Source of the DNA: Lota lota
Lineage: Eukaryota; Chordata; Actinopteri; Gadiformes; Lotidae
NCBI GenBank assembly: GCA_026745465.1
Contig: JACYXH010000479.1
Location: 6,654,511 to 6,718,510, forward strand
DNA length: 64,000 bases
Direction: 5' to 3'
Part shown: positions 12,960-25,433 of the stretch, piece after piece
Layout of the letters: each line of letters opens with the position of its first letter
Numbering within the stretch: the first letter of the stretch is position 1
Position numbers and translations under genes: made by a program
The notes under the pieces: model-generated
Told to the model about the DNA's origin: nothing
Seen by the model: the letters and a program-made list of their open reading frames with translations, nothing else
Database searches by the model: none

Positions 12960-13410
12960 GGGGTTGATAGCCGAGAAGTGAGCTAAGAGAGGGAGACCTG
13001 GGAGAGAGAGGATGGAGGATAACAAAGAGACAAGAGTGAGAGGGAGAGAGGGAGAGAGGATGGGTGGGAAGGGGGAGAGAGATAGAGGGGGTGTGATAAT
13101 CGAACAAGAGAGGTGCACGGCCGTCCCACGTCGTGCAGATGGGTCCTTGGAGTAATCAGAAATGCAACGATTTTAAACGTCAGAATATGATTTTCAATCG
13201 ACGCTGGCTGCGTGGGAGTGGCTGAACGATGGAGACGAGAGGGACAAAGATGGAGAGAGAGAATCAACTTCTAAAAGAGATAATTGCACTAGGAGATTAG
13301 GCAGAGAGGGAGAGCGAGAGAGCACGAGAGAGCGAGAGCAAGACAGTGAGAGGAAGAGATGTAGAGGGGACAGACATAAAGAGGATGAGAACCTAGAGAG
13401 ACAGTGTATA
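12960..13410. repeat. purine-rich GA tracts in two blocks
   Basis: GA/GGGA-rich runs at about 12,985-13,095 and 13,245-13,410 flank about 150 bp of unique sequence. Purines are again on the plus strand. Confidence 0.85.
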
Positions 13411-13609
13411 GATCTGATCCGTTACGTGTGCTAAACACTATGGACTTATTCTAATAGGTGATTAGAACAGAAATTCTGATGATCAGATCAGATAAAGGCC
13501 TTTCTTTGAAACGTGAGACATGTTTGACAAGGCCCTTAATTGCTTCTAAGTACAGCATCATTTGTATTTAGGGATATTAGGGACAAATACCGATGACACC
13601 ATCTTAAAT

Positions 13610-13815
13610 CGGAGTCAGCACAATAGCTGTAAGAGACAGAAATAGAAATAGAGCAAGAGATGGGCAGAGAAAGAACGAGAGAGAGAGAGAGGGAGAGAGC
13701 GAGAGATTCATTTGGAGCAATAGAGAGATAGAGAAAGAGAAAGTAATTTGGAGAGAGGTATAGTGAGAGAAAGGAGAGCAACCATGAATAAGAGAAAGAT
13801 TGAGATAGAGCGAGA
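13610..13815. repeat. purine-rich GA/AGAA tract
   Basis: Imperfect AGAGAGA and AGAAATAGA units. The Ser-Leu-rich minus-strand frame here is a repeat translation. Confidence 0.88.
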
Positions 13816-14004
13816 ACACTAAAGAAGACGGCTTCTTTAGATAACCAAATAAAGACTAGATTGAAGACTGTGTGTGGGTGTGCGTGCACGTATGTGGGCA
13901 TGCATGTGTGAATGCTATTCTCTGCACTTGTCCACATCCAGGTAAAGTCTGCCTCTGTTCTGACCGCAGTACCGTGGCCAAGGGCCGAGAAGGGGAGAGT
14001 GAGG

Positions 14005-14056
14005 ATGAGGAGGCTGAGGAAGACAAGGAGGAGGAGGAGGAGGAGGAGGAGGAGCG
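14005..14056. repeat. (GAG)n trinucleotide-like tract
   Basis: GAGGAGGAGGAGG run that gives the Glu-rich and Arg-rich plus-strand frames. Confidence 0.9.
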
Positions 14057-14089
14057 GGGCCAAAGCCAACCAGTTCAAACTAATCTGCT

Positions 14090-14170
14090 GTTTAATCTAA
14101 TAATGCAGCGCAGTGCGGAGCATCTCGCTCCTATTAACACAACTGTAATTGCATTTGAAGCGGAAGGGAT
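14090..14170. other. candidate conserved non-coding element
   Basis: Unique block with TAATCTAATAATGCAG, CTATTAACAC and TGTAATTGCATTTG between a GAG repeat and a CA-rich stretch. TAAT-core density suggests regulatory sequence; conservation is not testable here. Confidence 0.3.
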
Positions 14171-14384
14171 GCACGCACAAACGCACGCGTGGACACACAC
14201 ATGCAACCACATATGCAGGCGTGAGCGCACACAGGCACACTCACAAACACACACACACACACTCAGACACGCAGACACCCAAAAGACACACACAAACACG
14301 CACACGCACACCAAAATAGCAAAGATTCAGCATCGCCTGCAGCACAGAGAATGCTGCAGTAACACGCGCACAGAGCGCATAGCA

Positions 14385-14560
14385 GCCGATGATCTTATTG
14401 GATGCTGAAGCAATAGACGAAGCGCATACATATTTAAATATTTCCTGGAAAATTCAGCCCGAGCGATGGCGGTTTCTGATTGCCGGTTCTGTCTGAGGGC
14501 GTGCACACGTAAGCGCATGTCCATGTTTCGGTGGCATGGTACATCCTCAACCAAGAAACC
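14385..14560. other. candidate conserved non-coding element
   Basis: Unique block about 400 bp from the 15-kb exon, containing GATCTTATTGGATGC and a palindromic-type CATATTTAAATATTTCC. No coding frame is supported. Confidence 0.25.
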
Positions 14561-14962
14561 TTGCTCATTAACATGGTAATATCCAAACAGCGGGGAGCAG
14601 CAGGAACAGCAGTGTTTTACCAGGATTCAACTCATTAGGCTTTCATGAGATTTTAAAGTTAAACACTCGATAACTTTGGCACCAAGTTGCTGATAGAGCC
14701 CCGGGAGCGAGGCCGGGAGTTCACTTTTAAAAGAGCTGTGCTGCTCCTCAGAGACACCGCGTATCTGCAGAGATACAGCTAAAGCTGAATTAATAAGGTT
14801 ATAATACACATTTAAGTACACATTGGACAGCATTTGTCAAACCTTCCCAATTAAAAAAAAAAAAAACTCACATATGAAAAACACTGAAACAAACAAAGAA
14901 TTACTTAGAAATAAGAAATAATCTCAGTCAGCATTGCGGCGATGTTGTGTGACTCCACGTAC

Positions 14963-15070
14963 CCCGGTGAGGTGGATGACCCCCTGTGATGTCACGGGGC
15001 AGCCCATGAAGCCAACAAACTGCAGCTCTGGACAGTGCTCTGCCACGGCCTGCACAGACCGGTCAGTCAC
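14963..15070 (-). CDS. fbxl17: fbxl17 internal coding exon (LRR domain, upstream of the two exons)
   Basis: This 108-bp exon encodes exactly 36 codons in phase 0-0, beginning VTDRSVQAVAEHCPELQFVG and followed by FMGCPVTSQGVIHLTG. The HCPELQ and GFMGC signature matches FBXL17 as I recall it (human VTDQSVKAFAEHCPELQYVG, then FMGCSVTSKGVIHLTK). The pattern is the cysteine-containing LRR (C-P-x-L-x-x-x-x-x-x-C, then V-T-x-x-G-V). On the minus strand the acceptor is a strong pyrimidine tract ending CTCTCCTACAG and the donor is GGG|GTACGT. It splices in frame to the exon at 3734-3604, giving HLTG-LRSL where human has HLTK-LRNL. The final Gly replaces the recalled Lys, next to the donor. In the protein these LRRs belong to the solenoid that wraps the BTB substrate. 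No upstream exon (the one ending near IYMQENKL in human) was found in the remaining 48.9 kb. Confidence 0.95.
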
Positions 15071-16147
15071 CTGTAGGAGAGGAGAAGAATCGTCATGTTT
15101 TTTAATAAGATCCAGACGTGGTTTGAATACACAAATCATTGCTTTTATCAATCAGTGGGATGTGCTTGAGCACGAGGCACAAGCCTGTGACAGTGAAGGC
15201 GCCAAAATGCCAGCTAGCGCTATCACCGCAGGACCGTGAATGACTAAAATCAGATTGCAGACATTAATTGTAGAATAAAAGTTGAAGGTGGGAAAACTCG
15301 CTTTTTTTCTTGGGCACATGCAACGTGCTGGATGCATGTTGTGTGTGTGGGAGAATAAAGGGAGAAAAGGTTTTTACTTTTCCCCATAATTAGCCCTACC
15401 TTTATGGCTTCATGGTTGATGTGTGTACAAAGCTTAGGCTATATAAGTGTTGATGAAAGTGAGGCATAAAGGGCTGACAGATTTATTTCTTACTCCACTA
15501 CCTTAAAAATCAGGTAAGATGAGTAAGATAAAATTCTATCTCAAACTATATCAGCATACATGCAGAATATGGAGATAAAACATGAAATACAGTGCTATTG
15601 CTGTTCTCATGCTGGCAGGCTACGTTGCTCCATTTTCCGGTGAAACTGCTTGACAAAATCACCCCGTTTGAGGCAACCGATATAATTCTGATTTCATAAT
15701 TCCTTTCAGTTTATAGGCCTAGCCTAGCCTTCTAACACAAAGTTTTGAAGGCAAGCTTATGAAGGTCATAATTCATCAATAGTCTATTATTCAAACAGGC
15801 CTGGAAGCCTTATACTGGATTTGTTAATGGGTTTCCATGAAACAAGAATGGGGAAAACAGTGATTTGCAGACGAATGCTTCCACCCTGTCGCAGAAGGGA
15901 GAGTAGCAGCTCAGGGCACATTGGAAAATCGTATAAACAGACGTTATAAGATGTGTTTTTCCTTAATTAGACGAGAGGCCTTTTTTTACGGTTTTGCCTG
16001 ACCTCAAACCAGAACCCCTAATCAGAACAAGCCCGCGGGGTATAGGGACAAGGAAGACAGCAATTGACCAACAACAAGCAGCCATTGACTCTTTCAAATG
16101 GTATTTAGTGGAACGTACAAGCCTGGGCTGAACTGGCAGATCAGAGT

Positions 16148-16172
16148 GTGTTGTTGTTGTTGTTGTTGTTTT
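16148..16172. repeat. (TTG)n trinucleotide repeat
   Basis: About seven TTG units followed by a T run. Confidence 0.95.
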
Positions 16173-16279
16173 TTATGACTGATAATCAGCCTCTCACCGC
16201 TCTACCGCTGGTCGTCACTTTGTCTGATGTGTCAGCATTCTGAGTAAACCTCCCCAGAATTCTAGGAACCCTCCCGAGA

Positions 16280-16570
16280 ACAGGAAGAAAGAAAGGTGGG
16301 CGGATGGACGAACACACACAGACAGACAGGCTGGCAGAGAGGTACAAGGAAAGGTAGGCAGACAGACATGCTAGCAGGCAGACAGGCGTCCTGAATGTAG
16401 AAATAGGGAAAAGACATGACACAGACGTAGTGGAGGACAAAGAAAAAGGCTAGCAAATAGAGGTACAGAGATACGGAAACACAGAAATAAATGAGCAAGG
16501 CAGAGAGCAAGAGAGAGAGGGTAGATGACACAGAGAGAAATAGAGGGCTAGAGGAGAGGAAAAGGGCTGA
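16280..16570. repeat. degenerate GACAGACAGG / GA-rich low-complexity region
   Basis: Irregular CAGACAGACAGG-like units pass into GAGA-rich sequence. Cys-Leu-Ser-rich minus-strand frames here are artefacts of it. A second short GA tract lies at 16,880-16,945. Confidence 0.8.
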
Positions 16571-17683
16571 AGGAGGACACTGACCTATCGAACATAAAGT
16601 TATAAAGTGATGAATGAATTACCCTCACTTATTCATCCACAACACACCGCTAGAATTATGGATCAGACATCAATAGGGGAGGAGAGAAGAACCTTTCCAC
16701 CGATCGCCCTATTGCAGTTTTATTTGGCTATGGCTTGCCAACTCTCTCGCCCATCAATCAAAGACAGGTTACTAAACACAGTCAGGTGCAACACGGTTTG
16801 TCTCATTTGTAGGCTTCCTTAGTGCCCTCCGTAGCTTCACATCCATCGCACATAGAGAGAACACAACACAATACATGACAAGAAGAGATTGGAGATAGAG
16901 AGAGAGGGATTGTAGAGAGAGAAAGAGACAGAGAGAAAGAGAGAACCCACAACGGGATTAACTGAAACAAACAATGTAAAAAAGTTTAAAACAAACCTTT
17001 CGTAGACATAAAAAGCTTATTTTAAAGATACATGAAAAAGAATAAGGCAACCATTCTAGACAAGGACTGAAGGACAGACTCGTGCTAATGCTCTTGTCCT
17101 TAAGTCAAACTAGTTTTGGCAAAGTTTGTGCCACATTTGAAACAGTATCCATGAAGAATAAAAAGGCTTTTGGAAAGCCGATAGTGTTTTTAGTTTAAAT
17201 ATACAGCGTGCCTGTGCTTTGATGTTTTAATGAAATGTTAGTCTTGTATAATTTGGCTGCATAATTAGGGAAATGCCCAAGAAAAACATTGCCCGTACTG
17301 AAACTATAACAACTTATTATAATTTTTAGATTTAAACGATAGTGTCTCGCTTGCTCTTTGAGAGAAATGATTAGCAGTATGGGGTACTTGTCCAATTAAT
17401 ATCCCATAGTTGAACAACTATATCTTAATGAGAACAGCATATCTTAATACAGAAATATTAAAAGATTAGCATTCACATGTTATTGATCATTATATGTAAT
17501 TGCACTACGGTGAAACAAGCCTCATCAAGTAATAATTATAATCATAGTCCAGCCTGCATGAACAGAGGTGGTTTCTTTTAAAAAATTTGCCACATTCAAA
17601 TGTTACTTTGTCAGAGTGGAGCAAGGGATGGAGAATTAGAAAAATACATCAGAATTTGGCCTTTTACATTTTCTTTCTCATAC

Positions 17684-18006
17684 ACATATATATATATATA
17701 GATATATATATATACACATATATACATATATACATATATACACATATATACTATATATACATACATATATACATATATATACATACATATATACATATAT
17801 ATACATACATATATACATATATACACATACATATACATATATATATACATACACATATATATATATACACATATATATACATATATGCATATACATACAT
17901 ATACATATATGCATACATATGTATACATGCATACATATATATACATACATACATACACATATACATACATACATACACATATACACACATATATACATAC
18001 ATACTA
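17684..18006. repeat. (TATACA)n-type array
   Basis: About 320 bp of TATATACATACATA and TATACACATA units. Tyr-Ile-His frames in all phases confirm low complexity rather than coding. Confidence 0.97.
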
Positions 18007-19015
18007 TATATTCAGTTCAGTGAGTTTCTATGTTCAAACAGTCTTTTACCAAATATACGCTGTCGATTTTGAGTGGACTTTAGTACAGTTTAGTTTTTTA
18101 TCATATAGGACTACAGTTTGTACATAGGACGTTAACGCCGTAGATGGGGCTCGGATTGTCAACGTTTTTCCTGAACATCTAAGATGGCGCTCTAAAAACA
18201 AAAATGAATGATGACAATGCTTTCCCCCTTTTTGTCTAACTACACTGCTTTATCCTAGTATGTATAGAGTCTTTGTCCCTGATTTGTCTTAAAGAGACAA
18301 GCTTGCTGATTAAAGGTGATTTATTAACATGCCATGGGGAGCAACATATGTGGCAAGGATTACCGTTCAATTTAAAATGAAAAATACAAAGTCCTGTATC
18401 ATATGACTCATAAAACAGGGTGAAAAAAGATATGAAGATCTTCAAGCCATATTGGCCTCTTTGGTCTGTTGTGGACAGAAATAATAACAGGCATGGTATG
18501 TAGCATATTGATAGGATGGTATCAGAGATATTGTACGATAATCCGGGGTTTTCCCCCATAAATGGAAATTGCATCTTCTATAATCCGTCATAACTCAGTC
18601 CACATAAGATAATGGAGACATCAGCAGGCTCTTTTTTGGGCTAAATATTCACAGACTGTTCAGTGATCTATGGTATTCACAGATGGGATGGCTTACAGAG
18701 GACCACTCAGCCATGACAATGTGAATTTAAATGTTTTGTAAAAATAAAAAAAAATCAACATTTCACTCAAAAAATATAGTAATCAATACCGCCACAAACT
18801 ATTACTCCATAGAATCTCAATCCAATAACCTTTTAATCCACTTGTTTTCCAAAGTTCATGCAATTTGGACCAAATCCAGCGGCTCACTATATGTGGGGTT
18901 CAAGCAATTTACTTCAAAAGAGCTTAATTAGATCATAATTGTATGCTGCTACAGATTCAAAGCTTTTGCACATGGCATGGGAAATAATGTGCGGTATCGC
19001 CACATTACAACGTTA

Positions 19016-19526
19016 ATTTTATCTTTATATACTATCAACTATATATATATATACAGTATATATATATATACATACAGTATATATATATATATATACACAC
19101 ACACAGATGTACACATATACACATAAATATACGCACATATACATACATACATACATACACATATATACATACATACATACATATACATACATACGCATAT
19201 GTACATACATATTCATATGCATATATACATACTATACATACATATGCATATATAAATATACATACATACATATACATGCATATACATATATATGCATATG
19301 CATATACATATATATATGCATACATATACATATATATGCATAAATATATACATTCATATACATATATATACATTCATATACATATATACATACATATATA
19401 TACATAAATACATACATATATATACATACATAGATATACACATACATATACACATATATATACACATACATATATATATATATACATACGTATATATATA
19501 TAGTTGATAGAATATTTAGATAAAGT
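19016..19526. repeat. TATA/CATA array bounded by inverted repeats
   Basis: A TATACATA-type array of about 460 bp (19,041-19,502) begins after CTATCAACTATATA and ends before its inverse complement TATATAGTTGATAG. Outside the array, 24 bases of flank on each side remain inverted repeats with 20 matches (AGTTGATAG-ATAT--AGATAAA shared). The unit therefore behaves as a foldback element with a simple-sequence core, not as a plain microsatellite. Confidence 0.8.
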
Positions 19527-20234
19527 GTAGCGTATATACAATTAACTTTATGTATATACATGATACCGACAATGACATTTGGTTTAATGTGTTTTTCTCT
19601 TCATTTTACCTGAATCTTTCTTGTCTATTTACATCACTCTCTACATAATATTCAAAGATCCCTGTCCGCTTTAATGAAAAACCGACTGAGTGCCAAACTG
19701 AGTTGAAAATCTGGCAACCAATGTAAATGTAATTAACCTTTTTTGTCATTTTTTGACAGAAATTCAAATGTTTCAACGCTGTTCCTTAAATATGCTCTGC
19801 ATACAGACAAGAACCCTTCTTGTTAAACTAAGTCTATATTGCACTGACTCATTCGCTATAAAATAAGACTTGATTTGGGCGACCGACCAACAGACTACTA
19901 TGTGTCTAAATTATGTGCATTATAATTCTGCCGATGTTGGACACAGACATAGCCGACAGCTCAGAAAGACCTTTCAGAGGATACTGGTTATAAAGAACAT
20001 ACCAAGACAAACAAAGAGACAGGAAATGGATACATATTTGACATTGGATTCAATTTGCATGGTGTCCTTGTAAGTAACATACACATCAACATTTATATCG
20101 GCTTTTAGTATCCAGGGTTAGTTAAATGCTATTGCGCAACTTTAACCAATTTAACCAATCTAAAAATGACTTGCATATATGATAGGGTGGGGGGGTCTCA
20201 TAACTTCAGTCATATATGTGCAAATAGATCAGTA

Positions 20235-20247
20235 TGTGTGCGCACGC

Positions 20248-20296
<49 letters not shown>
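20235..20296. repeat. (CA)n microsatellite
   Basis: CA tract with a CAAA interruption near 20,265. Confidence 0.95.
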
Positions 20297-20299
<3 letters not shown>

Positions 20300-20948
20300 G
20301 AGAGGGTACAGCCCCATTGGAGGACTTTCCCCAACCACTGGGACAGTAATAGCCTAGCCGAAAGAAACGCTGCCAGCTTTGGAGTTCATATTCGCTAGAT
20401 CAACGCCAGCACAGACCCCACAGACATCCGCTTGGCCTGCGTTTACTAAGCAGGTTGAATATGCGATAAGGTGCCAGGGCACTTAGCCCTTCAAAGACAA
20501 CAAGTGCAATCTTAATAAAAGAAATAACAAAACAAATCCAGCACCCACATTGACTTTGAAACAGTTGACCCATCGGTGCCACCGTCACAGTCCGCCACGT
20601 TAAGAAAATAGAATGTGCAGGTGAGCCATCAGCGCCGCACTAAGACACTGATGCATATTTTAGCTGACTTGCACAGGTAGCCCGGCGAGAGACGTTGCAG
20701 AACCAATTACTTCCTCTTCTTTTTCCACATAACTTTTTTGGGTGGAGAACGGCTAGCCAGGAGGACCAGCGGCTGGCAGGTGAAAGGATCTGGCCGGTGC
20801 CCCCACAACAACATGGCCTCTGCCAAACAACCATCAAGGAAAACATTTTCAGGTTGACTACCGGCAGCATCAAAAAGCTGCACACCCCGTGATCCCTGTC
20901 TGGGATCCAGAGAGACGGAATAACAGAAAAGCCACTTGCAGTCGGGCC

Positions 20949-20950
<2 letters not shown>

Positions 20951-20979
<29 letters not shown>
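20951..20979. repeat. (GT)n microsatellite
   Basis: Pure GT tract of about 28 bases. Other short ones lie at 21,141-21,177. A-run 21,087-21,102 and T-run 21,306-21,320 are nearby. Confidence 0.93.
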
Positions 20980-21585
20980 GTGTCCACGCACACTTGCATG
21001 AGCTTGGCAGTGTGTCAGTGTGAGAGTGGTACTGGTCCTACAGTAACTCTCGGCAGGTGAGAGGAGAGAAAGGGGTGTGAACCAGCAAAAAAAAAAAAAA
21101 AAGGTAACGGCATGTACCATGTCAGATAAACTATGCATGTGCATGTGTGTGTATGTGTGTGTGTGTGTGTGTGTGTACGCTCACCTGCATCCAAGTGTGT
21201 GGGTGCGTATGCATGTGCACCCGCAACCATATGGCTTTGTAACAAAGTTACTTTCCAACCCACCTACACGACCTAAAACCTCACTCCAATCCCCCCTACT
21301 GGGCTTTTTTTTTTTTTTTTGCCTTCCTCCTCTCGCTCTTTGTACCCCGCTCCCCTCCCCAACCGCTTCCCCCTTGTTACTCCTCTGTGGGCTTTGATAT
21401 GAAAACATGAAAAGAGCCATGGCAGGGCTTTGGAGCAGAAGAGTGGCTGGCCAAGAGAGGCCTTTAAGCCCTTTTTTAGAGGGGGATTTGGTTTAATGGT
21501 CTTAGGGTAAAGGCGGTAAAGACGGACTGTGCTGCTATGGAGGAAATGGGGGAGGGGAGGTCACAAAGCTGGGTGTCTGTGTGTG

Positions 21586-21689
<104 letters not shown>

Positions 21690-22409
21690 TATGTTAGCGT
21701 GCATCAGTGTGTGTGCCCGAACGTGTGTGTGTGTGTGTGTCTGTGTGTGTCAGAGACAGTGCATGTGTATGAGAGCCCGAATGTGTGTGCCTGTGTGCGT
21801 GTGCGTGCGTGCGCGTGCGTGCGTGCGTGCGTGTGTGTGTGCATTAGCATGTTTTCCATGTGATAAAAGTAGAGGGAAGTCGATTTTGTGCTGTGACAGC
21901 AAAGATGGGATTTCTGTGGTTATGGCTTCCCATCTTTCGTGTGCCGATCGCTTTGCCTCTCAATCCACAGGCCGTCCCCCACCCACAAAAAAAATGGTGG
22001 GTAAAGGAGGGTCTACTGAGAGTAGTTATCGTTTGTCAATATCCTCTCACCAAAGAAAGACTTCTAAGGTATTGTAGAGCTCCATCAATACCCACTCCAT
22101 CAATCTCACACACACACAAAGGCCTAGCAAATGATGACTAGGAAAATAAAAGAGGTGACAAGCAAACTCTTCCTTCATCCTTTTTGCTCTCTCCTTTGTC
22201 CCCATGTAATCCTCACAACCCTTCGCCATGTCTAACAGCATATGGCGAAAGCAAGTAAGACGATGAGGAGGGCTGTGTGATGCTTGAGGTATAGTACATG
22301 ACATGAGGGAACGATCTAGAAAGAACATCTCTCTCACACGCACACACGCATATTAATGAGTAACATATTAAAAAGACGCATGCACGCGCACTCACACACA
22401 CCAGACACA

Positions 22410-22455
22410 AACACACATACACAAGGAGGAGGAGGAGGAGGAGGAAGAGGAGGGG
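22410..22455. repeat. (GGA)n tract
   Basis: GGAGGAGGAGGAGGAGGAAG run on the plus strand, preceded by a CA-rich stretch. Confidence 0.9.
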
Positions 22456-22619
22456 GACCATCAGTGCTTCCTCTGAGAGGTGTGTGGGTGAAAGTAGCCG
22501 GATAATTATCTCTCCAGCTATAGGGACCCTCTCTCTACACACACTTTTATTTGGCAACACTAAATAAGAATTGCACACATGATCCTACACCAACCATTGT
22601 TGCCGATACACTTCTGAGA

Positions 22620-22810
22620 GGCCGCTGTTATCAGAGCGCTTTTGTTTAGCCCTATAGATTTCCGATGGCGCCTGTGAACTGGGAAGCGTCCTCTGGCCCG
22701 CCACATGCAAATTGAAGTGGGTTGATTTCCATCAAAGTTCTGTACTTTCCTAAAGTAATCATTTCTCCATAAACACTCTCCACAGGGCGATAACTGCCTA
22801 CGATGAGTCT
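22620..22810. other. candidate conserved non-coding element with perfect octamer
   Basis: Unique block carrying the POU/octamer site ATGCAAAT at 22705-22712, plus GCTTTTGTTTAG and TAAAGTAATCATT. It is immediately followed by a CA microsatellite. The 72-codon minus-strand frame crossing it has no recognisable protein signature. Confidence 0.38.
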
Positions 22811-22833
22811 ATCTGGCACAGCATTAGAACACA

Positions 22834-22834
<1 letters not shown>

Positions 22835-22874
<40 letters not shown>
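22835..22874. repeat. (AC)n microsatellite
   Basis: AC tract of about 40 bases. Confidence 0.95.
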
Positions 22875-22876
<2 letters not shown>

Positions 22877-22984
22877 ACACAGGCATCTAAATCAACACAC
22901 ACAAATGTGCACCACACATGCGCTGCGTCGTATTTTACAGAGCTCAGATGGGCTGTATTGACGTGAAGGAGTGGTGATCTGGCA

Positions 22985-23180
22985 ACAAAAAAAAAACTCA
23001 ATTAATGTTTATCCCCTTTAATACCTGATGCCTGGAGACAAAGCGAGGCTGGAAAGTCATAAAGTTTAATGGCAGAGATGGAGAGTCTCTTTACTGCACT
23101 CTGCACTGTGATGAGCAGGGCCTGGGATCTTATACAACGCAGGCTGATTCAGGTTCCAGGCCCATGCAAAGGGACAGGTG
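22985..23180. other. candidate conserved non-coding element
   Basis: Unique block with CTCAATTAATGTTTATCC and GTCATAAAGTTTAATGG. No coding frame is supported. Confidence 0.28.
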
Positions 23181-23555
23181 TGGCACAGAGGAGCATCACA
23201 GAAATGAGCTGGCTACACACACACACACACAAACACACAACATAGGTGTGGGGGAGTCATCTAATATGGGCGCATGTGAATGCCTTTGAGACAAAAAGTG
23301 TGGTAGGGGGCTTTATAAATAAACTCGAGACACACACACGCATGCATGCATACATACAGACACACACTGACATGCACACACACGCACCTACACACGGCTA
23401 AACTTCATTGTAAAGGTTTAGACAGATGTCCGGCTCTCAGTGATCTGCTAGCCTGGTGTTTTCCTTGGTCTGACACACTTGATAATCATCTGTCCACGAT
23501 ACGTTATGAGACAATAACCACACACTGCAAGAGTCAAGGGAAGAGAGGAGGAGGA

Positions 23556-23559
<4 letters not shown>

Positions 23560-23625
<66 letters not shown>
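23560..23625. repeat. (GT)n followed by a 39-base G homopolymer
   Basis: GT tract 23,560-23,586, then an uninterrupted run of G from 23,587 to 23,625. The Pro-rich and Gly-rich frames are homopolymer translations. Confidence 0.96.
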
Positions 23626-23627
<2 letters not shown>

Positions 23628-23799
23628 GGTAGAGACAGCAGACGATGGGGGCAATGAGAGATTTGCAATCTATTCATGTTAACATAACATAGCTCCTAGT
23701 CTTCAGTGTATCGCTGAGGTAAGCTGGGCTGCCTCTTTCATGCCAGTAAATCCTATTTGAATATGGATTTGACAGCCGGCAGGGGAAAGAGAGAGAAAT

Positions 23800-23960
23800 A
23801 AATAAATGGTGAGGGAGAGTTTTCCAGTTAAATACATAATCAGTTGTTGATGCATTAGCACATGTAGCAAATCCCTATTAATCTTGCCGGAACTTTTTGT
23901 TCCATTTAAATGGATTTAAACTGATGGTCATCATCAGTTTTGGTTCAGAAATATATCTAC
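23800..23960. other. candidate conserved non-coding element
   Basis: Unique AT-rich block with GATGCATTAGCACATG, CCCTATTAATCTTGCC and paired ATTTAAATGG / ATTTAAACTG sites. Confidence 0.3.
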
Positions 23961-24594
23961 GAGTAGCTCTTCCAAAGCTCTGGTGTTCTGAGGCATTTTC
24001 TCAATTAAACAGCCAAGAATTACACAAGACAAGAGAGGGACCAACAAACTGAAGCTAGAGAGACAGATAGACAGACGGAATGAAAGAAAAACTGCCGTGA
24101 AAAAATCTCTTAACAATATTATCACATATTATATCACTTTCTTTATTTTATTGCTAGGTAATTTAATACAGTAATACATTTATAGATTATTCTCTCATCT
24201 AAAAGGTAGCTCTCCATTTGAAAGTTGTTATATTAGTTTGCATTTATAACACCACTGTAGCCAAGATGTCTATATGTCAATTAACAAGGCTCCAAGTTTA
24301 GAGCGTGAGAACCCCTTTTTGGTTCGGGTTTATTTGTATCCTTTGATGTTTGTGCCAAAAATCTGATAAAGGTCCTGAACATTCGTTGCCTCATTGAAAA
24401 TGCTTGGCTAACGCTGCCTGTGTGCCTTCCCATGATCATGTTCCATTAATTCAAATACTTTGCTGTCATGAAGTGTCTTACAAGAAATAATTTGCCATCA
24501 AAGCCCATAAGGAAAGAAAGAGAGAAAGACAGAACCAGAGACCGAACGAAGGACAGAAAGACAGAACGATAAAAGAGGATGAAAAAAATAAAGA

Positions 24595-24930
24595 AAATCT
24601 GATTTTATTAGGGGCCTGACGAACAAGGAGCTGTGATGAGTGCTCGGCATCAGCCCCATCTAATCAATCAGTCTAATTAACTAAGCTTTATTAACACTGG
24701 GCCGGGAGACAATCCACCAACACACAGATTAATAATAGCTGCCGAATACACTGCAACACATTCTATTAACAATTTGTCTTCATGCCTTCCCGGCTGCCTG
24801 AGAATAAGAAATCTCCCCATTAGTGGTTGTAATGAATGCTCCGTAATGTATGAATAAATGGGCTGTCCTCATCTTGCAAGTGTTCAAACAAGCAGATCTC
24901 CAAATTGTGCCAGATAATGAAGCGTAAAGT
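24595..24930. other. candidate conserved non-coding element (strongest of the set)
   Basis: About 330 bp of unique sequence with many clustered homeodomain and PBX/HOX-like sites: CTAATCAATCAGTCTAATTA, CTTTATTAACAC, GATTAATAATAGC, CCATTAGTGGTTGTAATGAA and CGTAATGTATGAATAAATGG. There is no open frame of note. Density and variety of sites fit a deeply conserved developmental enhancer in a large intron. This is inference; no alignment was possible. Confidence 0.45.
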
Positions 24931-25198
24931 TAAGTACAAAACTGTTTCAACATGTTTTGAGTGAACCCAAAATAGCTACATTCTCTTGAGAAGAATATTC
25001 TCTTATTTTTCATTTTGGACCAAATGAACTAATTTCCCCAGTGAATCTTGTGCAAGTGTGTTGTCTTTAAGGATGAAGTTATGCTATTTGTTGACAGATT
25101 CTCTTTAGAGAACATCTCTCTGGTCTATCAGTCTCAAAATTAAAACTTCACTCGGAATAAGAGGTAAACACAATATTCTCCTCACCCTCTGGATAATG

Positions 25199-25200
<2 letters not shown>

Positions 25201-25277
<77 letters not shown>
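25201..25277. repeat. (GT)38 microsatellite
   Basis: Pure GT tract of 77 bases. Confidence 0.97.
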
Positions 25278-25281
<4 letters not shown>

Positions 25282-25433
25282 TATTTTAGTGCAACACAAA
25301 AGGCTATGGGTGACATAACCACTTGACTAGCCACATATCTCACTGGTGGTAGACTACAGCCAATCTTCTTTGGGTCTTCCTTGGAGACTGTCGTCTACAT
25401 TTCTACATTTCCATTCAGTATCTCCCCCTACCT

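Noticed and set aside
13536..14078. 180-codon minus-strand frame
   Set aside because: Made of GA-repeat translation joined to a GAG repeat; no coherent protein.
17587..19561. Tyr-Ile-His-rich frames up to 161 codons
   Set aside because: Produced by TATACATA arrays, open in most phases by composition.
20640..21144. Minus-strand frames of 119 and 145 codons
   Set aside because: Cross a CA repeat and a poly-A/T run; no recognised family, and the two overlap in different phases.
23448..23657. Poly-Pro and poly-Gly frames
   Set aside because: Caused by the 39-base G run and the GT tract.
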